From Gnetum montanum (taxonomy: Eukaryota; Streptophyta; Gnetopsida; Gnetales; Gnetaceae), in assembly GCA_015680685.1 (NCBI GenBank), contig MNCI01007761.1, positions 1 to 64,000 on the forward strand: 64,000 bases of DNA. Direction: 5' to 3'. The notes under the pieces were generated by a model. The model was given only the letters and a program-made list of their open reading frames with translations. It was not told the DNA's origin and did no database searches. Positions 11,032-21,950 of this stretch are shown here, one piece after another. A program made the position numbers and the translations under genes. How positions within the stretch are numbered: position 1 is the stretch's first letter; the number at the start of each line of letters is the position of its first letter.

Positions 11032-12043
11032 AGGAGGCTCATTAGGTATGGCTATAGAGGGGTCACAAAGGATTTCACAATATCTCTCATGTTACTTATG
11101 GGCCTCTACTAATATTTTCTTAAACTAAATATGCCCAGAATTTTAAAAATTGGTCTAATAGAGCTGATAGCTTAATTGGTAGTGGATTATATTTGGAATA
11201 ATCCTTACGCTAAGAATTTGGTCTTAGTGTACCTTATGCGATGGCCATCAATGCTGCAGGTTGGCTAACCCCCATGTTGCTATGGCTTGGTGCTTTGGTA
11301 ATAGTGGTTGTAGTTTTAGGTGCTTTGGTAGGTTGTTTGTTGTTGGGCTTAGTTTCATTGGCCACAGCAACCACAGTGGCCTTTCCTTTCTCTTTCTCTT
11401 TCTTTGGGTACACATTTTTGTAAGTCACATAGGCTAGGTCTTTACTTGCTTTCACTGCATCTTGTATACTTTTTATTTGTGAAAAATCTTGACTAAGGAA
11501 ACATGACACCAAGTAGTATAACTTAGATTTAATGAAATCATTTACATCACCTTTAAAGATAGCAAGTAAATGGGATTTGGTGATCGGTTCATGGATTTCA
11601 TTCAAAGTGGTGCTCCAGCGTTGTATAAATTTTTGAATGGGTTCTAATGGTTCTTACTTAACGTTCATAAGTTGATCTAGGATAACTTTTAGCTTAAAGT
11701 TATACTTGAAGTGAGTCACAAATTAGCTCAACAATTCTTCTCACATTGAAATTGACGTGCAAGGAAGTGCATGATACCAATCCAAAGCCTTACCAACCAA
11801 TGACAAGGAAAAAACACAAATGAGGGCATGTGGCCATGGTTGTAGTAACAAGGATTCAGATCTGAAAGTAAGAAGATGGGCATTCAGATCACCCTCTCCA
11901 TTGTATTTTGTAAACTGGGGAAGTTGTACCCCAAGGGGTAGTGTAAGTGAAGGAACAACTAGGTTGATTGGGTCATCATGGTAAAAGTCCATTACTTGGA
12001 CCATTTCAGAGCCAGTAGCTTTAAGCTGCTTAATTTCATTCAT
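11032..12043 (-). pseudogene. gag: Gag core (element D)
   Basis: Gag forms the virus-like particle. Open pieces 12043-11741 and 11605-11234 carry the conserved capsid stretch: QLPQFTKYNGEGDLNAHL, then KALDWYHALP, then NEIHEPITKSHLLAIFKGD and FIKSKLYYL. Both line up with copies F and G. A frame break lies near 11610-11740, and 11032-11233 (SKYNPLPIKL region) has further stops. Confidence 0.8.
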
Positions 12044-12049
12044 GAGGGT

Positions 12050-12631
12050 CTAGATAAGTTGAAATGCTTTGTCTAGTCCTAGAGGTGTTATGGGAGGTTG
12101 CACGATTTGGATCACTTGTGGGGCTGCCGAAGTAGCCATCATTGGAGGTGCTACTGGTGTAACAACCAATCCCATTAGAGGTGCTACTGGTGTAGCAAAC
12201 AATCCCATTGGAGGTGTTATCGGCATAGCTCCCACTGGTGGCACCACCTGAGTGGCCCATAGCCCAGTGGGTGGTGCTACTAGAGTAGCTACCATTAGTG
12301 GTGCCATGGGGATGGTTACATGTCTAGTTGCTGGAGCAACCCATAGCCTCATGATTGGTTGTACCACATGTGATGCTTGATATGTGTGGGGTTGCACATA
12401 TTGTGGCATCTGAGATACTTGAACCATAGGAAAAGATGTTGCTATCCACCACACTATTGAGGTTGGGCCTGCTACTAATGGTGGAATGAGTATAGAAGAG
12501 GTAATTAAAGTAGGACTTATATACGGTTGTGATGTGGGCATGGTATGCACATAGGGTAGTGTAGGCATCACAGATGTTGGTTGTGCAACTTGAATGGATT
12601 GAGAAGGAATGATAAAGGGGAATGAAGTCAA
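12050..12631 (-). pseudogene. gag: Gag N-terminal Pro/Val-rich region (element D)
   Basis: A 193-residue open stretch of low complexity built from repeats of APPMGLxATPV-type units. The DNA between about 12145 and 12320 consists of degenerate 36-bp repeats (GGTGCTACTGGTGTAGC-like). It ends GLDKAFQLI, the same junction as in copy F (SLDQAFQLI). The repeat expansion is specific to D. Confidence 0.7.
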
Positions 12632-13685
12632 AGGTCCTGCATGCTATTGTGATGACAGCATTTGATGACTACCCATCACCAAGGAGGGTTTGGGCTATGG
12701 CAATGTCATGGTAGTCGCAAAAAAAGTAGAATGTTGTGACAAGTGTGAATGAAAGATAGAAGTAGACTAAGCAGCTGTGGTATAGACAAAGCCACCATCC
12801 TCAGAGTGGGATTCTAACTCCTCTTGCTCATCATGAAGAGGTTCATCATAGTCAGATGTTGTGTCCTATTCTTTTGACCCATCCAATTGCATCAGTTGGT
12901 TTAAAAGCCATTAAAATGTTTAAGTGAGCAGGATGATGGTCTCAAGAGTAAGAAGGAACTCCCTTCCACTCTGGTGGATAATTTCAAAATTACACTTTTC
13001 CTTGAATTCGTGACGATCTAACAGTAGGCTTGCTTGGATCTTTGCACATAAGAATTTGTATCACTCTTCATCATGAGGCATATGTTTGGGTGATTGATGT
13101 TGTAGTTGAAGAGACTACCATAGTATCTGTACTACGCTAAGTGGTTGCTTGGGATCCATCCCACATTATAGGGGATCAGCTATTTCCAAGCCTAAAGTGA
13201 TGGGTGTAATGTTAGGTGGATTCATTCTTGTTGTGTCAAATAGGACATGCACAATACAATAATCAATGTGAAATGGTGAAATATAGTAACTTTTAAGCTA
13301 ACATGCCTAAATAGCCAAAAATGAGAAAGTCCAAAGGAACTACCAAAAATAATAGTTTACACTATTATGCTACACTAGGGGGAATTGCTATTCTAGAGAA
13401 TAGTGTAATGTTTCAAGTGTTACATTCTTCATGCTACACTATGCCAAACAAAGATAACATAACACAGTAGAAAATCCTAGGTTGTTCATCCTATGGGGTT
13501 CTAGTGGAACCATCAACTAGGACCAATCTACACCGACGTAGATGTAGACCACTCCTGCATTGGCCTAAGAGCCAGCTACTTCTATAGTAGGTCCATAGGG
13601 GCATTATGTCTATGTTAGCTTGTTGCTACTGATGAGGTTGTAGAAAGCATGTAGGGACTACCCATAGCACATATAACGGAGGTTC
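12632..13685 (-). other. Decayed Gag N-terminus and untranslated leader (element D)
   Basis: From 13000 to 12800 the minus strand encodes pieces resembling the F Gag N-terminus (HQSGREFLLTLETI, then HDEQEELESHSED, matching F 18980-19170), broken by stops. From 13000 up to the primer binding site I see only leader sequence without an ORF. Confidence 0.55.
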
Positions 13686-13686
13686 A

Positions 13687-13706
13687 GGCCCTCCTTCTAG
13701 CACCAA
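13687..13706 (-). other. Primer binding site of element D
   Basis: Immediately inside the 5' LTR the minus strand reads TTGGTGCTAGAAGGAGGGCC. Elements F (18499-18518) and L (62327-62346) have the same site with one to three changes, so it is the conserved primer site of this Tat-type group. I cannot assign the tRNA with certainty. Confidence 0.7.
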
Positions 13707-13710
13707 AAAT

Positions 13711-15887
13711 TGTAGTGTCTAAAAACATCGATTGCTAGAACATTAAGAGGTTATTAGCCGCACAGCCTAACCTCAAGTCCATGGGCGGACGATGCTAGGG
13801 AAAATGGAAACGGGGTGCCCTAAGTGATCTAGTCAATGAATCAAGGACTTACATGGTGTCAAATAACCATTCGTAGATAATGATTTTTAAGCATCACATA
13901 TAAGAGTTTGGCATAAGTAGGTGTGCAACATGTACAACAAGAGAATATGAGCGTAGGTGCATATGATAATACAAAGAAATAGATACATCAAAAATTTAAA
14001 ATCCTACAAAAAAAGAATGAAATGAGAGTGTGATTCAAAAAATGCATTGCCCCAAAATTGGGGGACATGGCTTTTGATTGAATGATATGTACAATTGGTG
14101 TGCAGTGTAGACAAAAATAGCTAGGTAGCAGGGCAATATGGTCACGCTCTCTGAAGTGCTACAAACGTGGTATTGATAGGCATGAAGGAATGGATGTTTT
14201 TTGGTCTAAGAGTTGCTATGCTATGCTTGGGTAGGTGTCACATTCAAGCATAGGATTGGAACAAGGATTTGGAAGACTAATGCTGAGATTTGCCTCTCAT
14301 CAACCTTCTACTTGTCAATCTTCTACCAAGGCCAACTACAAAAACGAATCCTTAGTATGTCATTTATTGGGGTATTTATGGAGCCAAGGTTGGGGGAGAG
14401 ATGTGGTTTGGATGCTACGTGTCCTGGGTCCCACATAGCATGAATGTGGATGTGCCACACTGGTGTGCTATGCTCAAGTTATGGTGCTACACTGATGTGC
14501 TACTCTGAATGGAACAAGAACAGGAATCACAAATCTACCAGGTTGTGATCATATTGCCCACAATCCATGTTCCAGAATCTAAAGAATTACCATGTTTTAC
14601 AAAAAATTCCTACAACAAATGCAAAGTGGAGCTTGCATGCAAGGACTACATCTTCCCTCCTTTTCCAAGTAGGGTTAAGTGTAGGGACAACTTTTGGGGA
14701 TCAACAAGGAATGCAAGAAACAAAGAAAACTACTGATCTTAGCTGTTGAGGAGATGCCAGAGTAGAAATGACCATCAACAATGAGTTCTAAAACTTCTAG
14801 AGATGTCTTGAGGCTTCTTGTCAAGTGTTACACTATCTATGCTATCTAGCGTAGCCGAGTAGCGTAGACACTAGCCTACTATGCTATGCTACACTATATG
14901 CTACATAGTGTAGCACAGTGTAGCACACCTTTGTGAATAAATTTTGTTAAAAACTAAGAGCACCACTTTGAGACCCAACAAGGCAAGAAACTTCAACAAT
15001 TGGCAATCATGCTTTCCATGTCGAAAGAGCGTAGACCTCCCAATTTCATTCTTAAGATACTTTTGACCTTGATATGTCAGCTACACTATGTAGCATAGCA
15101 CAGCGTAGCACTTGATTTTAGAAAAATTTTAACTTAACCTACAATGCTCTACCATGGAACCTTAGTCATGTCCTAAGGTCCAAGTGGGACAAGTAGTCAT
15201 GGAGGTCAAAGAATGATCAAATGCATTTTTCATGTTAAAACAACTTGAGGAAATATTTTGGTACGCTAGCACTTTGCTACGCTATGCTACATTGTACAGC
15301 GTAGCACTCTGTAGCATCTAAATTAGGATGAATTTCATGAAACTTTCCTTATTTTTCCATGTCACATTGATCATACTCTAAGGATGCAATAGGAAAAGAA
15401 TCCATAGAAGCCAAAGATTTGCCAAATGCACCTTCTATGTCTGGCCCAACACTTGGGGAAAATTTTAGAACCTCATGGCCTACTACGCTGTCTATGCTGT
15501 GTAGCATAGTATAGTGTAATAGGTCAAAAATAGAAAATTTAATGAACTATTTTGTCCATCCTAAACACTTTTGGTAGCTCCTAGTTTGGCACTTAGGTGG
15601 ACTGGCAACCGAGACATGTGTCAAGTTGGGCAAGCTAGAGAGCATAGCAAGCTTAGCAACTTAGAAGATAGAAAATTTGTTGAGCTATATGGTCCATCCC
15701 CAATGCTCCATTTGTGCAAACTAGCCTTGCAACTGGGTGCTATGTTGACTATGCTGAGGAACATAGTAGACAAGCCCAAAGGTGTCATACGATCTGAGTA
15801 GCCCAGTGCAACACCATGCTTGGAGAGGTTTTGCCTAGGTTTCAGAATTGTGTTGAATCATGAGAGCCCAAAATTGATGATGTTTCA
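13711..15887 (-). repeat. 5' LTR of element D
   Basis: In element orientation it begins TGAAACATCATCAATTTTGG at 15887 and ends CACTACA at 13711, directly before the primer site. The start matches the LTR starts of F, C and G. It contains pentamer arrays of GTAGC/GCTAC (14820-14930, 15080-15120, 15270-15320, 15480-15520). Length is 2177 bp. The partner 3' LTR would lie left of the window. The open stretches at 14213-14749 and 15571-15801 look like chance ORFs within the LTR. Confidence 0.75.
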
Positions 15888-17423
15888 AAGGATTTTGTTG
15901 TTTGTGCACTAATTAGAACTGAGGAAATCTTTTCATCGTTAGAAAGAACCCTTAGGGTTAGTTATCCTAAAATTATTAGAAAGAGAGTATTGCACATTAA
16001 ATAATTAATCATGTCTCCCTCTTCTTATGAGAGTGCTTCACCAACTAGGTCTGACACAATGAACAATTAGAAGCGTAGTACACATGATGACCCACTAGTG
16101 TCCCAATAGTTTCATGTGGTATACGTTCATCTTGATGACTATATACCAAACTTTATCTTTATCCTCCACCAGGATGAACAATTATGTTGGCATAATTTAG
16201 AATATAACATTGTGTTACCTCCCAATCACTCAGTCCCAAGCATGTTTCTTTATGCTCTCACACAAATTGGTATGTAGCACTTATAGGCAGAGTACGTTGT
16301 GCATGAACATGACTCAAGAGAGTATCGACCCACAGAGGAATAATGCCAAAAGAACTTACCACAAGAGAAGCATTACAAATCTATGAAGGGAAAGTGGTCT
16401 CAGATGTTCCATATGTCCTAAGTGAAAATGAGGGTGGTGAACCTACCTCAGGAGGTTTTCCATAAAACGATGTTCCTCTTGTTGACTTTGGTCAAGGAGT
16501 TGTGTATCAAAATCTTTACTCAACTATTCATAGCTTAGGTTTTGATACCAATAGACACAAAGGATCCACAAAGGGAACATGAACACGTGACATTAATGGA
16601 CATTCCAATGGTAACCATGACTAAGGCTGAGACCACCAAAGAGAAAATGACAGGTGCTGTCATGGTACCAGTCTTCCTTCCTCTTCACCTTCATCATCTC
16701 CTTCCCTTTCTCCTTCAAGATCTAAACACAATAACAAAGGGAAAGACCATGAGGACAATGGTAAATAAAATAGAGATGATAGATAAAATAGTCAAGAAAG
16801 GAAACAAGAGCATTCCAAAGAAACACATCACGAAAGGAGGGAGAGTAGGGAACAACATAGGCATTATAGATGCCATAGATAGCATGATCACAATGAACCC
16901 CTACTCACTACCTAAAGTATGCTAGATATAACTAAGGCCATTAGGATCCCAACAAGGCACCAAAAGAAGAGTAGGATTAAAATATTAGACATGAACAATA
17001 TTCCACGATTTGAAGGGGGATACAATGCTAATCCTCAAAATGATCTACAAGCGTTCTATGATGCATTTGCCTTGCAAAATATAGAAAATAACTAACAAAA
17101 ACTAAAGTTGTTTTCACAAACATTGATCAAAGAAATGGAAAGCTGGTATTGATCCTTAGAACTAAAATCCATTCGTTGATGGAGTACCATGTTAGAGCTA
17201 TTCAACGATAAATATCAAATGTACTCTCATGTGTCCAACCTATGTAAGAAAATCTAAAGATGAAAACAAGGAGGACACAAACCCTTGGATGCTACCATAG
17301 GCCAATATTATGCATTATTACATCATTACCCTGGCCATGGTTACTCACAAAGGGAACAACTACATCATCTCGTAGATGGTCTTATGTTTGAAACATGAAA
17401 AACCCTTGGGACTTATGCCCATG
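15888..17423 (+). pseudogene. gag: Gag N-terminal part of Athila-like element B (piece 1)
   Basis: Starts at a degenerate primer site remnant (AAGGATTTTG, matching AAGGAATTTG after the A primer site) and continues as leader and gag. 16016-17423 matches the gag of A (41080-39726 and 36875-36760) along its length: LMDIPMVTMTKAETT, then LLKLFNDKYQ-type and KKQGGHKPLDA-type Gag motifs near 17200-17300. Many stops. It is cut at 17423 by insertion F; the frame resumes at 24967. The B 5' LTR is not in the window. Confidence 0.75.
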
Positions 17424-18494
17424 TGAAACACCACAAAATTTTGGGTCTCAACATTGCAACTGCAAATATGGCTAAGTGTTACGCGCGATTACGTGCTATT
17501 ACAGTGCATAGCATAGCATAGCACCCTGCTACAATGTGTAGCATAGCACCTTGCTATGCTCCATAGCGTAGCGTAGTATAGCACCTTGCTACAGTGCATA
17601 GCGTAGCACCTTGCTACGCTGCAGATCGTACAATAACGTAGCACCCTACTACAGTGCGTAGCGTAGCACCCTGCTATGCTACATAGTGTAGCACCTTGCT
17701 ACACTACCTTGCTACAGTGCATAGCATAGCACCTTGCTACAGTGTGTAGCATAGCACTATAGTGCAAAACCAATACTACAGTGCAACGTAGCGCTACAGT
17801 GTCCCACCCATTGCACTACCACGTGGCACCTGATCCACATTTTGGTCTAAACCTAGCGCTATAAATACCTCTGCAACCCTTTTTTTAAAAAAGAAAAAGA
17901 GGAGAAAAAGAGGAGAGGCTTCAATTTCTTCACTGGCAAAGTAGTTGGCATTTCCATTTTGGCATTTGTCATTTTAGCATTTTGGCACTTAGCTCCATGG
18001 ATGAACGAGACCCAGAGCACACCACACCAACACAGAGGCACAACTACATCACATGGTATACTATGAACACCAACCTAGGAGGCACAGTGAGCACCAAATT
18101 TCATAGCATGACACCACCGAGGCTGTGATCCCACTCTTACTATGCCTATTGTACACTTTCTATACCTATGCCCCTTTTCCAGGGTGGTGCATCTTTCTAT
18201 TCAAACTCTCTTTTTAGCTGATTACAGCATTTATTTGGCATTGTTAAGCATTAAATTGTGTTCGTTGCCCCGTTACGCACTTTAGCACGTTTCTACTGCT
18301 ATGCACATTACACTTTCTTTTATTGTTTGCAAAAGAGTTATTGTACACTGATTAAGTCCTTTTCTAATTGACCAAACCATTTAGGGCATCCTAAATCTAT
18401 TTTATCCAGCATGGCCCTCGTGCGGATCCAGGGTTAAACTGTGCTCCCAAAGATCTCTTGGTGTTTCCAACCACCAACATTTTCTATCGTTACA
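17424..18494 (+). repeat. 5' LTR of element F
   Basis: 1071 bp, starts TGAAACACC and ends GTTACA. It matches the 3' LTR 23950-24966 along its length. The main difference is the GTAGC-rich array, about 300 bp here (17480-17790) and about 250 bp in the partner. TATAAATA lies at 17860-17867. Confidence 0.88.
17860..17867 (+). promoter_or_regulatory. TATA box in the F 5' LTR
   Basis: TATAAATA preceded by AGCGC. The same box is at 24323-24330 in the partner LTR. It lies about 435 bp from the LTR start, just after the GTAGC array. Confidence 0.7.
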
Positions 18495-18498
18495 GTTT

Positions 18499-18518
18499 TT
18501 AGTGCTAGAACGAGGGCC
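18499..18518 (+). other. Primer binding site of element F
   Basis: TTAGTGCTAGAACGAGGGCC, four bases after the 5' LTR end. It matches the D and L sites apart from two or three changes. Confidence 0.7.
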
Positions 18519-18634
18519 TAAACCATTTTTTTCTGCATTTTTTTGTGAGCACTTGGTCAAAACTATGGATGTTCTAGAAAGCATAACAAGCTCTAGTGTA
18601 GTGAGTGTAGCGCTAGAGTGGGCCATTTTTAGCA

Positions 18635-18745
18635 GGTTTTACACTTAGCACTTTTTCTACATTTTTACACTCAGCATTTTTTCTGCATTTTCATACTTAG
18701 CATTTTTTTTTTTGCATTTTTACACTCAACCTTTTTCTGCTACCA
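18635..18745 (+). repeat. T-rich leader repeats of element F
   Basis: About four to five units of 25-28 bp of the type ACACTCAGCATTTTTTCTGC in the untranslated leader before gag. The rest of the leader (18519-18821) shows no ORF. Confidence 0.6.
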
Positions 18746-18821
18746 ACATATTTAGTCATTTTTTTTTTTGTTTTCAGAGTTGGCCATTTTCTACAAACAA
18801 CAACTCTCACAAACTGATCTA

Positions 18822-20865
18822 TGAATATGAATCCAGATCAAACTTCCACGTTGGTGTCTAACACATTTGATACCACAATCCAACCAAAGCATGTCACATT
18901 AAGCCAAGAATAATACAATTTTTTTGTGCTAAAATCCAAGTAGGATTACCAGTGAATTACCTCAATTTAGAGGCAAAACAAGATTACGAACAAGTCCACT
19001 GGAACAGACGGGAGTATAACCCCTTCTTGTTTGACATAATCCCACTCATGGAGCCATACCACCAGTTGTTGTCCCAACTCATCCGTGCAAACAAGCATTA
19101 TGTAGGGACAACCTACAAGGAAGCCTCCTAGAAGGAGGAAGACGAGTTCGAGGCCTACTCCGAACATGAGAGGTACATCTACATCATCTTCCAACAACCA
19201 CTCCCTAGTACAGCCGCTCCTTGGTTTGGTCCATCCATCTCCTCCAAGATAGTGAGCATGCCAATTTAGCCTTCCTGGCAAGCAACTAATGCATTTTTCC
19301 AGTGCTATGCTCATGCAAGGGCCACCTCCCAGCCTCAAACAACTCAAGCATCCTACATCTCGCCTGTCTCATTAGTGTCTACAATGTCTGTCCGACCCAC
19401 CCATGTGTGGCCCACTCCAATCACCACACCCATCACTCAACCAATACATCAGCAATCATCTGCTATGACGTTAAATTGGAAAAATCCACAACCAACAATT
19501 CTATCCTATGCTAGGCAACCAACCCAAGTCCAACCAATGCAACTAGCTAGCACATCCCCAAGCTTGGATCAGGCATTCCAGTTGATATAAAGCTTGAAGG
19601 AGGAGATCAACCAACTTAAGGCTACCTCCTCTGATACCATTAAGGTGGTGGACTTCTACCAAGATGATCCCGTAAGTCCTATGGTACCACCTCTAACTCT
19701 CCCAACTAGGGCCCAACTGCCTCAATTCACCAAGTACAATGGTGAAGGGGACCCCAATGCACACTTGGTCACATTTCAATCTGAATGCCTACTCCTTCAA
19801 GCTTGGCCACACACTATCATGTGCGTGTTCCCCATGTGACTCACTAGCAAGACCTTGGACTAGTATCGTGCACTACCCAAGGCCTCAATCTCCTCTTTGG
19901 AGGATCTCATAACCAAGTTTGTAACACGCTTTAGGTACAACCTAAAGCCTGAAGCAATCCTTGAGTAGCTAATGCAAGTTAAATAGGGGCCTCTAGAGCC
20001 CATGCCAAAATTCCTCCAATGTTGGAATGCTGCATTGAGTGAAATGCATGAACCCCTAGTAGAAGCGCATCTACTAGCCATCTTTAAAGGTGCAATATAT
20101 GAATTTATTAAGTCTAAACTGTATTATCTAGCCCCAAATTCTCTTAGCCAAGCCTTTTCCCAGGCAAAAAGCATAGAGGAAGTAGAACAAGCTAGCAATG
20201 ATCCAGTCTATGTGGCCTACAGAAACCAACATGCTTGCAAGAAAAACACAATGGTGATAATAGTAGCCACAAGCACAAAAGCAACCAACCAGGGCCCAAC
20301 AGCTAAGCAACCCAAAGCCCCAAGTAAAAAAACTACCAATTCTAGCACCAACTCACCTACCTTGATAGGGGCTACCCCAAGACCCAACTTTCAGCGCAAG
20401 GACTGCTCAAAGTATACACCACTACTGGTGCAACCCTTTGAACTACTAGAGCAACTCTTGAAAGCTAGGAAAATCCAACACAAACATGTATTGGAAATTA
20501 CCCATCAAAAACATGATAGGTAATGCAAACTACTAAGGAACCCCACCTTAGCAGTACCAAACGAGCCCCCAGTTCCACAACACTTCAAGCTGGACCAATA
20601 CTGTCATTACCACCAATTGGTTGGTCATAGTACAGACAACTATCGCACTTTGCATGATGACCTACAGAGAATGATAGAACATGGCCAACTAGTGATTAAC
20701 ACAGTGAGTCAATCCAACACATATGATGCCTTCTATGTCATAAATTCCATTATCATAGGTGGTAAGTCTAAACCTATGCAACAACCTTTTGTGATCCGTG
20801 TGCCTCCCAGTAAGGTAAGGGTCCCCTCCACCTCCACAAGCAAGAGGTCTCCCTTTGTTATCTGA
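18822..20865 (+). pseudogene. gag: Gag of element F
   Basis: Near-continuous frame with several stops. A start is possible at 18822 (MNMNPDQT), with a frame change before about 18946. Then come EYNPFLFDIIPLMEPYHQLL, the acidic KEEDEFEAYSEHE, a Thr/Pro/Gln-rich stretch (19300-19590) and the capsid core QLPQFTKYNGEGDPNAHL (19720). EMHEPLVEAHLLAIFKG (20042) and a Lys-rich part follow, then the zinc-finger-like QYCHYHQLVGHSTDNY (20595-20645), in which the last Cys is Tyr. Pieces 19594-19839, 20002-20523 and 20617-20865 share one frame, separated by stops at 19837, 19861, 19969, 19984 and 20521. Confidence 0.85.
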
Positions 20866-21653
20866 GTGCACCTCGAGCACCCATGGCACCCTTTTTGGTC
20901 AAAGTTCCACAACAATCATCCGCTAAGATGTTAAACTAGCATCATGCAACAACAACCGCTAGGCAACCTTTTGTTATCAAGGTGTCACAACAAGTTAACC
21001 ATGCAACAACTCCACCTAAATCACCATTTGTTATAAGAGTGCCAAAACTTATTAGACCCTCACCTACTCAAAGCCCAATAGTGGGTAACATCTCGATCCC
21101 TCCTCCTTCAAGGGTTGACCCCACTAGCATCTTGGGTAGGCCCACCAAATGGCAACACAAGAGGACAAATGAGCACCTTGCAACCCCCATGGCTGAAGTA
21201 AAGGCCACAACCAGTAAACAAAAACTGAATGTTGGGGCCCCTACCCCTAAGAAGGCCAAGCAAACCAAGCCAAAATCACCCTCTCGAGAGATCTGTCTTT
21301 CAAGCCACATGGAGGAAGTCAAAGCCAACACAACAACCAATGACAAGGACTTCATCACCACACTAACCTAGGTGAAGGAAACACTCAAGAAAAAGAACAC
21401 AACATTGAGCTTGTATGACCTGGTCATGACTTCATCTACTCACTGCCAATCATTGGCCAAGATATTGGCCTCCATTCCTGTTATGAAGGACATCCCTGCA
21501 AATGAGGCATCCATCTGTGCAACAATGTTGTCCCCTGCACTAGAAGAATTGGGTTCAACAACGTTAACCTTTCACAATAATGCATTCAAATTCAACCCCA
21601 AACAAGGGGAGGTTACTACATCTCCATTATCCATTAACATTCGTGTTGGATAG
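20866..21653 (+). pseudogene. gag: Gag-protease linker of element F
   Basis: Open pieces 20982-21371 and 21372-21653. The first is Ser/Pro/Lys-rich and repeats the motif PFVIRVP. The second holds LYDLVMTSSTHCQSLAKIL, matching D at 10231-10150. It joins Gag to protease and no catalytic motif is seen. Confidence 0.65.
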
Positions 21654-21950
21654 TGCACAATCCATAGGGTGCATGTCAATGATTGTGCAACAATGAACAT
21701 AGTCTTGTACTCCGTCATTGACAAGCTAGGCCTGGCAGATGAAATCAAGCCAACCAAAACCATGTGTATAAAACCCTTCAATGGATCACATTTCATGGTC
21801 AAGGGTATAATCAAATTAGCCTTTATGGAAGAAGAGAAATTCCCCATTAGTGTAGATTTCACTGTCATAGAGGAGATGCTAGGTTTCAACATGATTCTAC
21901 GTAGGCCTTGGCTAGCCCAACTAAGGGCCATCTCCTCTCCAATCCACTAA
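21654..21950 (+). pseudogene. pol: Aspartic protease of element F, active site lost
   Basis: Matches the D and G proteases through MVKGIIKLAFMEEEKFPIS and the end motif RPWLAQLRAISS. The active-site stretch reads HVNDCATMNIV: the catalytic Asp position is Asn and the Gly is Cys, compared with HVDDGATTNVI in D. The enzyme would be dead even without the stop after PIH at 21951. Confidence 0.8.

Noticed and set aside
11160-11225. tRNA-like A box (TAGCTTAATTGGTAG)
   Set aside because: There is no B box or cloverleaf at the right distance, and the minus strand here encodes the Gag segment SKYNPLPIKL, matching copy F.
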